Shown: in pieces, positions 9,640 through 17,846 of the stretch | Layout: every line of letters begins with the position of its first letter | Numbering within the stretch: position 1 is the stretch's first letter | Assembly (NCBI RefSeq): GCF_001542415.1 | Contig: NZ_LNCU01000072.1 | Location: 171,288-235,287, forward strand | DNA length: 64,000 bases | From: Bradyrhizobium macuxiense | Lineage (GTDB): Bacteria; Pseudomonadota; Alphaproteobacteria; Rhizobiales; Xanthobacteraceae | Direction: 5' to 3' | Position numbers and translations under genes: made by a program | Notes under the pieces: generated by a model | Database searches by the model: none | The model's input: the letters and a program-made list of their open reading frames with translations, nothing else | Told to the model about the DNA's origin: nothing

Positions 9640-9977
9640 TGCTGATTCAATACAGCCAGGCCCTGAACGCCTATTTCTATGACGTGTTTATCGCCAAGTT
9701 CGACTTCTGGCTGGCGTTCGGCCTCGTCGCGCAGCTGCTGTTCACCGCGCGCTTCCTGGTGCAGTGGATCTCCAGCGAGCGCGCCGGCCAGAGCGTGGTG
9801 CCGATGGCGTTCTGGTTCTTCTCGATGGGCGGCGGTTTCATGACCCTGGTCTATGGCCTCGCCAAGCGCGAGCCGGTGATCATCATCGGGCAGGGCCTCG
9901 CCACGCTGATCTATGTCCGCAACATCATGCTGATCGTGAAGAATCGCGGCAAGGCGTCGAGAACGCTGGACCGCTGA
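9639..9977 (+). CDS. LAB_N-domain membrane protein (lipid-A-disaccharide synthase N-terminal domain family)
   Basis: A 112-residue protein with three hydrophobic segments: FWLAFGLVAQLLFTARFLVQ, then the region around SVVPMAFWFFSMGGG, then IIIGQGLATLIYVRN. The WISSERAGQSVVP stretch is the hallmark of the LAB_N family, a small domain found fused to or beside lipid A and polyprenyl-sugar enzymes. Its biochemical job is not established. The start codon overlaps the stop of the GT2 gene (TAATG), so the pair is translationally coupled. A working model is a membrane partner of the GT2 enzyme. The stop at 9975-9977 directly abuts the stop of the convergent phosphate transporter. Confidence 0.88.
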   Translation: MLIQYSQALNAYFYDVFIAKFDFWLAFGLVAQLLFTARFLVQWISSERAGQSVVPMAFWFFSMGGGFMTLVYGLAKREPVIIIGQGLATLIYVRNIMLIVKNRGKASRTLDR

Positions 9978-11666
9978 TCACGGCCGGCCGGCGGCCGGCG
10001 CCGGCAGGTCTGCGGTCTTTGCCGCGCGCTCGCGATAGGCTGCGGTCTCTCCGGCAGCGTCGAGCACCGGATAGGCGACCGAGCAGATATGCGAATGGAT
10101 GCGGCGGAGATCGCGCAGCACGTCCAGATGCAGCGACGTGGTCTCGATGGTCTCGGGCCGGCCCTCGCGCAGCCGATCAAGATGACGTTCGACGGCGGCA
10201 AGCTCGGCCGCGCGTAGCGCGGTCTTCTCGGTCAGGAGCTTGCGCGCCTCGTTGACATCGCCCGACATGAATACGCCGAACGCGATCCGCAGCGAGTCGA
10301 TCGTGCGCTTGTGGAACGCGGACAATTCCTCAGCGCCTTCGGCCGAGAATTGCAGTCGGCGCTTGATCTTCTTGGTCGCGAGCTCGCTCAAATTCTTGTC
10401 GATGATGTCGCCGATATGCTCGAGATTGATCGCGAAGGCCACGATCTCCATGGCGCGCTGGCCCTCGCGCTCGTCGAGGCTGCCGCGGGTGAGCTTGGTC
10501 ACGTAGAGCTTGATCGCCTCGTTCAGGCTGTCGACGCTGTTGTCCATGCGCGAGACCTGGTCGACCAAAGCGCGATCGTTGGTCATCATCGCCGCCATCA
10601 CCTTGCGGAGCATGGCCTCGACATGATCGCCCATGTATAGGACCTCACGCGCGGCGTCGGCCAGCGCGAGCGAGGGCGTCTCCAGCGCGCTCTCGTCGAG
10701 ATAGCGCGGCCGCGACGGATCGGTTTCCTGAACGCGCTTGGGCAACAGCCGCTTGAGCACCCGCGCCATGGTGTCGAGCACGCCGATGAACAAGATCGCG
10801 GTCGCGACGTTGAAAGCGATGTGGAACGCGGCGGTCGCCTTGGCGAGATCAGGCTGCCAGGCCTGGATGTGCTCGGTGATCGGACGAAGGAACGGCGCCA
10901 CCAGCAGGATGCCGACGACGCGGTTGACGAGATTGCCGACCGGCAGGCGATAGCTCGCCGGATTGTCGCGGCGCGCACCTTCCATCAACGGGTTGATGGC
11001 GCTGCCGAGATTGGCGCCGAGCACCAGCGCAAATGCTGCGTAGGGTGATATGAACTGGGAATAGGCCAGCGACATCACCAGCAGCACGCTCGCGACGCTG
11101 GAGTGGACCAGCCAGGTGACGATGGCGCCGATGAAGATGCAGAGCATGGGATCGCCGGTGATCGCGTTCATGAAGACGCGCACGCCGGGGGCGTTCTCGG
11201 CCGGCGCCAGCGTATCGAGCAGGATATGCAACGCGAGCAGCATCAGACCGAGGCCGATCGCGACTCGGCCGAGGTCCTTGATCCGGGAACGCGGCCCGGT
11301 GCGAAACGCGACGAGGCCGAGAATGAACAACACCGGCGCGACGGCTGAGACGTTGAACGACAATACCTGCACGATCAGCGTGGTGCCGACATTGGCGCCC
11401 AGCATGATGGCGAGCGCCGGCACCAGGCTGACGAGGCCCTCGGCGGTGAAGGAACTGGTGATCAGCGCGGTCGCGGTCGAGCTCTGGAGCAGGGCGGTGA
11501 GACCGAGGCCGGCGGCAAAGGCGCTGAAGCGGTTGTTCAGCGCCTTTGCCAGGAGCAGGCGCAAGTCTGGGCCGAAGGCGCGCAGGATCCCGCTGTGGAC
11601 CATATGAAGGCCCCACAGCAGCAGTGCTACGCCTCCCATCAGATCGAGCAGAACCATGCTTCCCAT
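9978..11666 (-). CDS. Na/Pi cotransporter family protein with PhoU-like C-terminal domain
   Basis: About 562 residues. The N-terminal half is a NptA/PNaS-type sodium-phosphate symporter with two inverted repeats, each carrying the QSSTATA-type motif (LTALLQSSTATALITSS and the later VTWLVHSSVASVLLVMS). The C-terminal about 220 residues form a PhoU-like helical domain (MDNSVDSLNEAIKLYV, NLEHIGDIIDKNLSE). Such proteins import phosphate or regulate phosphate flux at the inner membrane. Start choice: ATG 11666 (MGSMVLLDLMGG) fits the family better than a GTG 39 bases upstream. The gene is monocistronic and convergent with the LAB_N gene, with no bases between the two stop codons. Confidence 0.88.
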   Translation of the reverse strand: MGSMVLLDLMGGVALLLWGLHMVHSGILRAFGPDLRLLLAKALNNRFSAFAAGLGLTALLQSSTATALITSSFTAEGLVSLVPALAIMLGANVGTTLIVQVLSFNVSAVAPVLFILGLVAFRTGPRSRIKDLGRVAIGLGLMLLALHILLDTLAPAENAPGVRVFMNAITGDPMLCIFIGAIVTWLVHSSVASVLLVMSLAYSQFISPYAAFALVLGANLGSAINPLMEGARRDNPASYRLPVGNLVNRVVGILLVAPFLRPITEHIQAWQPDLAKATAAFHIAFNVATAILFIGVLDTMARVLKRLLPKRVQETDPSRPRYLDESALETPSLALADAAREVLYMGDHVEAMLRKVMAAMMTNDRALVDQVSRMDNSVDSLNEAIKLYVTKLTRGSLDEREGQRAMEIVAFAINLEHIGDIIDKNLSELATKKIKRRLQFSAEGAEELSAFHKRTIDSLRIAFGVFMSGDVNEARKLLTEKTALRAAELAAVERHLDRLREGRPETIETTSLHLDVLRDLRRIHSHICSVAYPVLDAAGETAAYRERAAKTADLPAPAAGRP

Positions 11667-11938
11667 GCTGTTGACGTCCCGGCGAATTCGAGTCGAAGGG
11701 GTCACGCTATCGCCAATCGACCGCGGATCAACCCCTTTTTGTTCTCATGGAACCCGGCCCGCTGGCGGTGCGGCGGCAAGGCGAATTAAGATCTCGTTAA
11801 CCTTCGGCGTGGGGCTGAAGGTAAATCAATCCGGAATACATCCGCTCAATTGCGAGAGGTTCCGCTAGGCGGTTCCCAATCTTTCCCCGCTATGACTGGC
11901 GGAACCAGAAACTTGTCCAGCCATGCTTGGGGATCAGG

Positions 11939-12184
11939 ATGTTTGTGAATCGCCGCAAGAGCGAGCGTCGCGTCTGCAGAAGCGTCGCCAAGATTCAGAT
12001 CGGGACCGGCTCGCTGCCGCGCGATTGCATGATTACCGATATCTCGTCCGGGGGCGTCAAGGTGATCGCCGAATACCTGGAAATTCCGCCGGAATTCACC
12101 ATCATCTTCTCGACCGGCAGCCCGCGCCAATGCCGCTTGGCCTGGCGGATCGGGCACGAATTCGGCGCCCAATTCGTCGACTAG
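11939..12184 (+). CDS. PilZ-domain protein, probable c-di-GMP receptor
   Basis: A stand-alone PilZ domain of 81 residues from ATG 11939 (MFVNRRKSERR). Both c-di-GMP-binding elements are visible: RxxxR as RKSER near the N-terminus and DxSxxG as DISSGG about 30 residues later. The end is the usual WRIGHEFGAQFV. A TTG start 12 bases upstream is possible, but a purine-rich GGGGATCAGG precedes the ATG at normal spacing. Single-domain PilZ proteins relay c-di-GMP level to motility, adhesion or exopolysaccharide functions. It lies 127 bases ahead of tadD, so a link to pilus control is attractive but not shown. Confidence 0.88.
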   Translation: MFVNRRKSERRVCRSVAKIQIGTGSLPRDCMITDISSGGVKVIAEYLEIPPEFTIIFSTGSPRQCRLAWRIGHEFGAQFVD

Positions 12185-12310
12185 CGGCTCCAGCCGCGCG
12201 CGGCAGGGCCTGTGGGCGCTTGGTGTGACGGCGGCATAATGCCAGCCTTAACCCGAACTTAGGGTTAAGCTGTGAGCATCCGGGAACCTTCGCTCTCCCG
12301 AGTCCCGTTG

Positions 12311-13147
12311 ATGTTCCAGAAATCTCCCCGACAGATAAGCCGCGTGAACCGTGTCGCCGGCGCCATATCGGCTACGGTTCTGCTGGTCGGGCTGTCAGCC
12401 TGCCAGACGTCGGGGCCAGATATCGCCGGAGATATTACTGGGTCACTGGGCGACACCGCAAAGCCGAGCGAGGCGTCGGCCGATCCGCGGCGCGACATCG
12501 AAACCTACCGCGAGCGCGTCCGCGCCAATCCCAAGGACGTCGATGCCGCGCTCAAATACGCCAAGGCGCTGCGCGCCACCGGCCAGCGCGAGCAGGCGGT
12601 CGCGGTCATGGAGCAGGCGGTGCTGGCCCAGCCCAGCAACAGGCGGCTGCTCGCGGGCTACGGCCGGGCGCTTGCCGACAACGGCAATTTCCAGCAGGCA
12701 TTCGAGGTGCTCGGGCGCGCGCACACTCCCGAAGACCCGGACTGGCGAATCCTGTCCGCGCAGGGCGCCGTGCTCGATCAGCTCGATCGCCATGACGAGG
12801 CGCGCGAGTACTATGGAAACGCCTTGAAAATCCGACCCGACGATCCGTCGGTGCTCTCCAATCTCGGATTGTCCTATCTGCTCTCCAAGGATCTGCCGAA
12901 GGCGGAGGAGACACTGCGCCGGGCCCGGAAGCGTGCGCCCGACGACATGCGTGTGCGAACCAATCTTGCAGTCGTGGTGGGTCTTCAGGACCGGCAGTCC
13001 GAGGCCGAAAACATCATGAAGGCGGATTTGCCGCCGGACCAGGCCGCCGCCAACGTCGCCACGCTGAAGAAGCTCCTGGCGCGCAAGGACGCAAGCCGGA
13101 CCGATAAGGACAGAATCCCGGTCGCAGCCAACCGTAATACCGACTAG
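12311..13147 (+). CDS. tadD: TadD-like tetratricopeptide-repeat lipoprotein
   Basis: A 278-residue protein with a lipoprotein signal ending at VLLVGLSAC (lipobox Cys about residue 31 from ATG 12311), then several TPR units across about residues 60-260 (for example NLGLSYLLSKDLPKAEETLRRA). TadD is the outer-membrane TPR lipoprotein of Tad/Flp pilus machines and resembles the pilotins that help assemble the secretin. The assignment rests on architecture plus the cpaB-C-D-E genes that converge on it from the other strand. A GTG 39 bases upstream is an alternative start. Followed by a strong intrinsic terminator. Confidence 0.85.
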   Translation: MFQKSPRQISRVNRVAGAISATVLLVGLSACQTSGPDIAGDITGSLGDTAKPSEASADPRRDIETYRERVRANPKDVDAALKYAKALRATGQREQAVAVMEQAVLAQPSNRRLLAGYGRALADNGNFQQAFEVLGRAHTPEDPDWRILSAQGAVLDQLDRHDEAREYYGNALKIRPDDPSVLSNLGLSYLLSKDLPKAEETLRRARKRAPDDMRVRTNLAVVVGLQDRQSEAENIMKADLPPDQAAANVATLKKLLARKDASRTDKDRIPVAANRNTD

Positions 13148-13169
13148 CCAGCGATCCCATAACGAAAGA

Positions 13170-13196
13170 CCGGATCATCATGATCCGGTTTTTTTT
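13170..13196 (+). terminator. Intrinsic terminator of tadD
   Basis: Perfect 9-base arms (CCGGATCAT and ATGATCCGG) separated by a single base, followed by eight T residues. It sits 23 bases after the tadD stop and between the convergent tadD and cpaE genes. It is oriented for plus-strand transcripts; no matching U-tract is seen for the minus strand. Confidence 0.9.
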
Positions 13197-13232
13197 CCGT
13201 TGTGCTCTGGTTCAGGCAACGACCTCGGTCGA

Positions 13233-14504
13233 TCAGCCCGCGGCCTTGCGCTTGGCGTCGCGGTTCCCTTGCAGCTTCCTGAGAATCGGCGATAGCAGCG
13301 ACTCGCGCTGCTCTGCGAGGTCGGGGCGGCCGGTCAGCCGTTGCGCAATCTGCAGGAAGGTCCGCGTGGTGCGATGACGCGCGGAGACCTCCGAGATCAT
13401 CTGGCCGTTGTTGGCGGCTTCACCGAACAGCCGGCAGTCGAACGGGATCGTCGCGATCGGCTGGCTCTCGATGGTCTTGGCGAACTCCTTGACCTCGATC
13501 TCGGGACGCTTCGGCATGCCGACCTGGTTCAGGCAGTAGAGCGGCGGCCGGTCGTTGGGGCGCGACGTCTTCAGCAAGCTCATCATGTTCTTGGTATTGC
13601 GCATGTTGGCAAGATCGGGCTCCGCGACGATCAGGATGTCGTCGGCGCCGACCAGCGCGCGCTTGGTCCATGCCGTCCATTGATGCGGCACGTCGAGCAC
13701 GATGCAGGACGTGGTCATGCGCATCGTATCGAAGATCGCATCGAACGCATCGGCACCGAAATCATAGACCTGATCGAGCGTGGCCGGCGCCGCCAGTAGG
13801 CTGAGATGGTCGCCGCATTTGGCGAGCAGGCGGTCCATATAGGCGGTGTCGGGACGTTCGGGCGAGAACACGGCGTTGGCGATGCCCTGCACCGGATCCT
13901 GGTTGTAGTCGAGTCCGGCGGTGCCGAAGGCGAGGTCGAGATCGATCACGACGGAATCGAGCCCGAGGTCCTGTGCGATGGTCCAGGCGACGTTGTGAGC
14001 AATGGTCGAGGCTCCGACCCCACCTTTGGCGCCGCAGACCGCGATCAGGCGGCCGACCGAGACGGCTTCCGATGCAGAGAACAGGCTGCAGATCGAACGC
14101 ACGATGTCGAGCACCTTGACGGGACCGACGACGTAATCGTTGACGCCTCGGCGCACCAGCTCGCGATAGGGCGCGACATCGCTGGCGTTGCCGAGCATGA
14201 CGACGCGCGTGCCGGGGTCGCAGACCGAGGCGAGTTCGTCGAGACCGGCGAGGAAATCGTTGCCCGGCTCGGTCTCGATGATGATCACGTTCGGCGTCGG
14301 CGCCTTGTGATAGGCGTCGATCGCAGCGGCGATGCCGCCCATATGGACCGAGAGGTGCGCCTTGGCGAGGCGGCGATCCTCGGCGGCGGCGCGCGCGGTG
14401 GTGGCGGTCGCAACGCTGGCGCAGAAGGCCTGCACCGAAATGCGCGGCGCCGGCGCGATGTAATCGTCGATATGAACTGGTTCGTCTTGTTGTTGGGCGG
14501 TCAT
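13233..14504 (-). CDS. cpaE: CpaE-family pilus assembly protein (receiver-like plus MinD/ParA-like ATPase)
   Basis: A 423-residue protein. The N-terminal about 130 residues form a pseudo-receiver domain. The rest is a MinD/ParA-type ATPase with the deviant Walker A motif CGAKGGVGAST at about residues 156-166, Walker B VVIDLDLAFGTAGLD, and a downstream DVPHQW switch region. CpaE/TadZ localises the Tad pilus apparatus to the cell pole. It is last in the cpaB-C-D-E cluster and starts five bases after the cpaD stop. In many alphaproteobacteria cpaF follows directly; here the next gene is the convergent tadD. Confidence 0.92.
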   Translation of the reverse strand: MTAQQQDEPVHIDDYIAPAPRISVQAFCASVATATTARAAAEDRRLAKAHLSVHMGGIAAAIDAYHKAPTPNVIIIETEPGNDFLAGLDELASVCDPGTRVVMLGNASDVAPYRELVRRGVNDYVVGPVKVLDIVRSICSLFSASEAVSVGRLIAVCGAKGGVGASTIAHNVAWTIAQDLGLDSVVIDLDLAFGTAGLDYNQDPVQGIANAVFSPERPDTAYMDRLLAKCGDHLSLLAAPATLDQVYDFGADAFDAIFDTMRMTTSCIVLDVPHQWTAWTKRALVGADDILIVAEPDLANMRNTKNMMSLLKTSRPNDRPPLYCLNQVGMPKRPEIEVKEFAKTIESQPIATIPFDCRLFGEAANNGQMISEVSARHRTTRTFLQIAQRLTGRPDLAEQRESLLSPILRKLQGNRDAKRKAAG

Positions 14505-14509
14505 TTGCC

Positions 14510-15241
14510 TTAGTCGCTCAGCTTGGCCTTCTCGGTTTCAGGATAGGAGGTCGCGGTCGCCACGCCCTTGCGGTACTTGTCGAATGCGATCGAGCGGCGC
14601 GGCGTATAGGCAGCGGTCTCGGTGCGCGGCTGTACGAGGTCGGACGGATTTGCAACCATCGCCGCCAGGTTGCGCTGACTGGCGCAGCCGAAATTGTAGT
14701 ACTCTTTGTTCTGGATGTAAGCGGGGTTGTCGAGCGATGGACCGAGATCGGCCGGCCACACCCCGCAAGGGCCGGCCACCGCCGCCATCTTGGGATAGCT
14801 CAGGCGGATGGTCGGGAGCGCGCGCGGATCATCGACGTGATAGGTCCGCTTGGTGATGGCGTGGCCGGGCACGCCCATCGATGCGAGCAGGCCGCGGATC
14901 TCCTGATAGACTCCCTCGGCCGCACGGGCATTCGGCGTATCGGCCGGGACATCGACGGCGATCGCACCGGTGCCCTCGCGGCGCCAATTGCGGGCCAGCC
15001 CCACGACGTCGTCGCGCTGCGTCTCGGTCAGGTTGCCGCGGGAATGACCGACGAACACGACGAGCGATTGCTCACCTTCGGTCACGGCGATCGGGTGGCG
15101 CTGCCGGTAGTCGTCCGGAACGGTCCCGGTCACGACTTCGGTGGTCGCCATGTTGCAGCCGCCGAGCGCGAAGGCCGTGACGACCAGGATGCCGCGCAGC
15201 GGCAGTGCCGCGGCGCGTCCGGTGAGTGCGTTGCGTGTCAT
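14510..15241 (-). CDS. cpaD: CpaD-family pilus assembly lipoprotein
   Basis: A 243-residue protein with a lipoprotein signal ending at VVTAFALGGC. The conserved CpaD body includes HPIAVTEGEQSLVVFVG and C-terminal GCASQRNLAAMVANPSDL. CpaD is an outer-membrane lipoprotein that assists the CpaC secretin. ATG 15241 is preferred over a TTG 15 bases upstream because GGGGGA sits at ideal Shine-Dalgarno distance. The stop is five bases before cpaE and the start 30 bases after cpaC, so the gene is clearly in one operon. Confidence 0.92.
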   Translation of the reverse strand: MTRNALTGRAAALPLRGILVVTAFALGGCNMATTEVVTGTVPDDYRQRHPIAVTEGEQSLVVFVGHSRGNLTETQRDDVVGLARNWRREGTGAIAVDVPADTPNARAAEGVYQEIRGLLASMGVPGHAITKRTYHVDDPRALPTIRLSYPKMAAVAGPCGVWPADLGPSLDNPAYIQNKEYYNFGCASQRNLAAMVANPSDLVQPRTETAAYTPRRSIAFDKYRKGVATATSYPETEKAKLSD

Positions 15242-15271
15242 CGTTCGATCCCCCAACCCTCAAGACCCGTG

Positions 15272-16747
15272 TCAGTCGATGATGAACCCGAAATTGGCCG
15301 GCGTGGCTCCGATCGGCTCGGCGCGGGCAGCAACGCCATAGATGCGATTGATGCGCGCCAGCAGTGCCGACTGGGAATCGGAGGCCGAGGCAAACCCGTC
15401 ATCCGGACGCGACAGTTCCTTTTGCGCGACGGCGCGCACCACATACGGCGTCACGATGACCATGAGCTCGGTCTCGTTGTTGACGAAGTCCTGGCTTCTG
15501 AAGAGCTGGCCGAGGACCGGCAACTGATCCACGCCGGGCATACCGTTGATGGCCTGCTTGGTCTGCTCCTGGATCAAGCCGGCCATCGCGATTGAACCAC
15601 CGGAGGGGACCTCCAGCGTGGTGTCCGCACGACGGGTCTTGATCGATGGAATTGTCGTTCCGCCCTGGCCGCCGGTCAGGGCGTTGTCCATCGAGACCTC
15701 GGATACCTCGGTCATCACCTTCAGGCTGATCCGTCCCTCGGACAGCACCACCGGCGTGAAGTTCAGCGAGATGCCGAACTTCTTGAAGCTGACCGTCTGC
15801 ACGCAGTTTCCCATGGTGCCCGATGTCGTCGTCTGGCAGGTCACGCCGGTCGGAATTGGAAATTCGCCGCCCGACACGAAGGTCGCGGATTCACCGGAGA
15901 TCGCCGTGAGATTTGGCTCCGCCAGGGTCCGCACCACGCCCGCGGTCTCCATCGCGCGCAACGTCGCGGTGACTGATGGCACACCGGCCTTGTTCAGGGC
16001 CGCGGCGGTCAGCGAGTTGCCGGAGACCAGCGGTCCGTTGTTGGCGGTGAACGGATTGCTGTTGTTGAAGACGACCGCGGCGGTGCCGTAGTTCATGCTG
16101 GCGCCGAGATCGATGCCGAGCTGCTTGACGATATTCCGCTGCACTTCGGCGACGGTCACTTTCAGCATGACCTGGTCACGGCCGCGCACCACGATCGAGT
16201 TGACGACCTTGTCGGCGCCGCCGACCAGCTTCGCGGCGACGTCGCCGGCCTGCTGGGCTTCGACCGGGCTAGACACCGATCCGGTCAGCACGACGCTGTC
16301 GCCGACACCCTCGATATTGACGCCCGGCAGCATCTGCTTGAGCGCGGCGCGCAGGCCGTTGAGGTCACGTTTGATCGCAATGTCGTAGGAGGCGACCTGC
16401 GCCCCGTCGGCATCGAAGAACACCACGTTGGTCTGACCGACCGCAGCGCCGATGATGTAGGCTCGCTGCGCCGAGCGGATCACTGCATTGGCGATCTTGG
16501 GGTCCGCAACGAGCACGTCTTTGGCTTCGCGGGGCAGGTCGACCACGACCGACTTGCCGACACCGAGCGAGACGAAGTGCGTCTTGACCGGGATGCTGTT
16601 GGTTACCAACACGTCCGCCGTCTTGTCGGGATCTGCCGCAATGGCCGGGGACAGGACAGGGATGACGATCAGCGCGGCGACCGCGGAGGATGATACTGAG
16701 CGGACCAGTGCGGTCCGCGCTCTTGATTGTCTTGCACCCGATATCAT
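15272..16747 (-). CDS. cpaC: CpaC-family Tad pilus secretin
   Basis: A 491-residue outer-membrane secretin that forms the pilus exit pore. After a signal peptide (ending near SPAIAADPDK) there is an N-terminal pilus-formation domain (SLGVGKSVVVDLPREAKDV), a BON-like segment (VNIEGVGDSVVLTGSVSSP) and the secretin domain with VPSGGSIAMAGLI and ETELMVIVTPYVV. ATG 16747 is chosen because GGGGG lies just upstream and the signal peptide begins there. The frame remains open far upstream into cpaB, but that part is not homologous. It lies 13 bases downstream of cpaB. Confidence 0.94.
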   Translation of the reverse strand: MISGARQSRARTALVRSVSSSAVAALIVIPVLSPAIAADPDKTADVLVTNSIPVKTHFVSLGVGKSVVVDLPREAKDVLVADPKIANAVIRSAQRAYIIGAAVGQTNVVFFDADGAQVASYDIAIKRDLNGLRAALKQMLPGVNIEGVGDSVVLTGSVSSPVEAQQAGDVAAKLVGGADKVVNSIVVRGRDQVMLKVTVAEVQRNIVKQLGIDLGASMNYGTAAVVFNNSNPFTANNGPLVSGNSLTAAALNKAGVPSVTATLRAMETAGVVRTLAEPNLTAISGESATFVSGGEFPIPTGVTCQTTTSGTMGNCVQTVSFKKFGISLNFTPVVLSEGRISLKVMTEVSEVSMDNALTGGQGGTTIPSIKTRRADTTLEVPSGGSIAMAGLIQEQTKQAINGMPGVDQLPVLGQLFRSQDFVNNETELMVIVTPYVVRAVAQKELSRPDDGFASASDSQSALLARINRIYGVAARAEPIGATPANFGFIID

Positions 16748-16760
16748 CTCGAAGCCCCCA

Positions 16761-17564
16761 TCACTTCTGTGCCGTCTGAGAGCTGAGGACGCCGAAGCGA
16801 ACCACACTGATGCTCTCGCCCCGCTTCGGGGCATGCTCGTTGGTCGAGGTCTCGACCGTATTGTCATTGGCGTCGGCGATGCTACGCAGCGCGAGCGACA
16901 GCGTGCCGCTTTGCCGGGCGCGGGCGAGCGTCTCGGCTTGCTCCGGCTTGAGCTCGAGGGTCGCGGTCTTGCCGACGAGGGAGTTGCTGCCGTCTTTCTC
17001 TTTCGGCGCCTGGTCGATCGCCAGCACGCGGACGTTGGACAGCAGGGTCTCGGTGACGACGACGTCAGCACCGAGACGATCGGGATTCTTGTCGCGCCTG
17101 GACAGGATCACGTCGACGCGGTCGCCCGGCAGGATGAAGCCGCCGGCGCCGGTCTCCGGCGTGATCTCGGTGGAGATCGCGCGCATGCCGGCCGGCAGGA
17201 TCGCGGCCATGAAGCCGCTTCCGTTGGCCTTGACCAGCTTCTGCTCGCGGATCGGTTCGCCGTTGATGAAGGGAGCTCGTGCGATCGAGCCGATCACATC
17301 CTTCATCGCGTCAGCATTGGCGTCGCGGCGCATGAAGCCGTTGCTCGCGGTCTCTGCCGGCCAGCGCTGCCATTGCACGTCTTCGGGTTTGATCGACTGA
17401 CCGAGGCCGATATCGGACTTGGCCACCAGCACCTCGACCGTCGGCATCTGCGCGACCGGAGCGACGGGCGCCGGCTTGTTATTGCCGCTGGTGCTCGCGA
17501 GATACGTGGCCGCGAGGCCTGCGACGCCGGCAATGGCCAGGACCACGATGCGTGCCGTCTTCAT
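16761..17564 (-). CDS. cpaB: CpaB, Flp pilus assembly protein
   Basis: A 267-residue protein with one N-terminal membrane helix (IVVLAIAGVAGLAATYLA) and a periplasmic SAF/RcpC domain (VEVLVAKSDIGLGQSIKPED; later FILPGDRVDVILSRRD). It is thought to link the secretin to the envelope or act in the periplasm of the Tad machine. It heads the cpaB-C-D-E operon. The 280 bases upstream contain no pilin (flp) or prepilin-peptidase (cpaA) gene, unlike the common cpaA-cpaB order. Confidence 0.92.
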   Translation of the reverse strand: MKTARIVVLAIAGVAGLAATYLASTSGNNKPAPVAPVAQMPTVEVLVAKSDIGLGQSIKPEDVQWQRWPAETASNGFMRRDANADAMKDVIGSIARAPFINGEPIREQKLVKANGSGFMAAILPAGMRAISTEITPETGAGGFILPGDRVDVILSRRDKNPDRLGADVVVTETLLSNVRVLAIDQAPKEKDGSNSLVGKTATLELKPEQAETLARARQSGTLSLALRSIADANDNTVETSTNEHAPKRGESISVVRFGVLSSQTAQK

Positions 17565-17846
17565 GTGATTAACTGAATGCCCTTACGCCAGGCGGTCGCG
17601 ACCTTGCGGTGCTGACAGCCCTTCCCGGGAGCATGACTACGGCAGCAAAAGTGTAAGGGAACTTGCTAGCAGGCTTGGCTGATTAAGGGATTGGTGGGGA
17701 TGGTGAACGGCTGGTTATCGGTACTGTCACACCCCCGCAAAAACCCGGAGCCGCTGGTGATCGACGCGCGCGATGTCGGTCACGATACGCGATGCCACGG
17801 CACGACAGCCGTGGTTAACATTGTCCTTGCGTTGCGCGTGTGCGGA

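Noticed and set aside
17565..17846. Search for a Flp pilin or CpaA gene upstream of cpaB
   Set aside because: No short frame with a prepilin motif (G/XXXXEY) on either strand.
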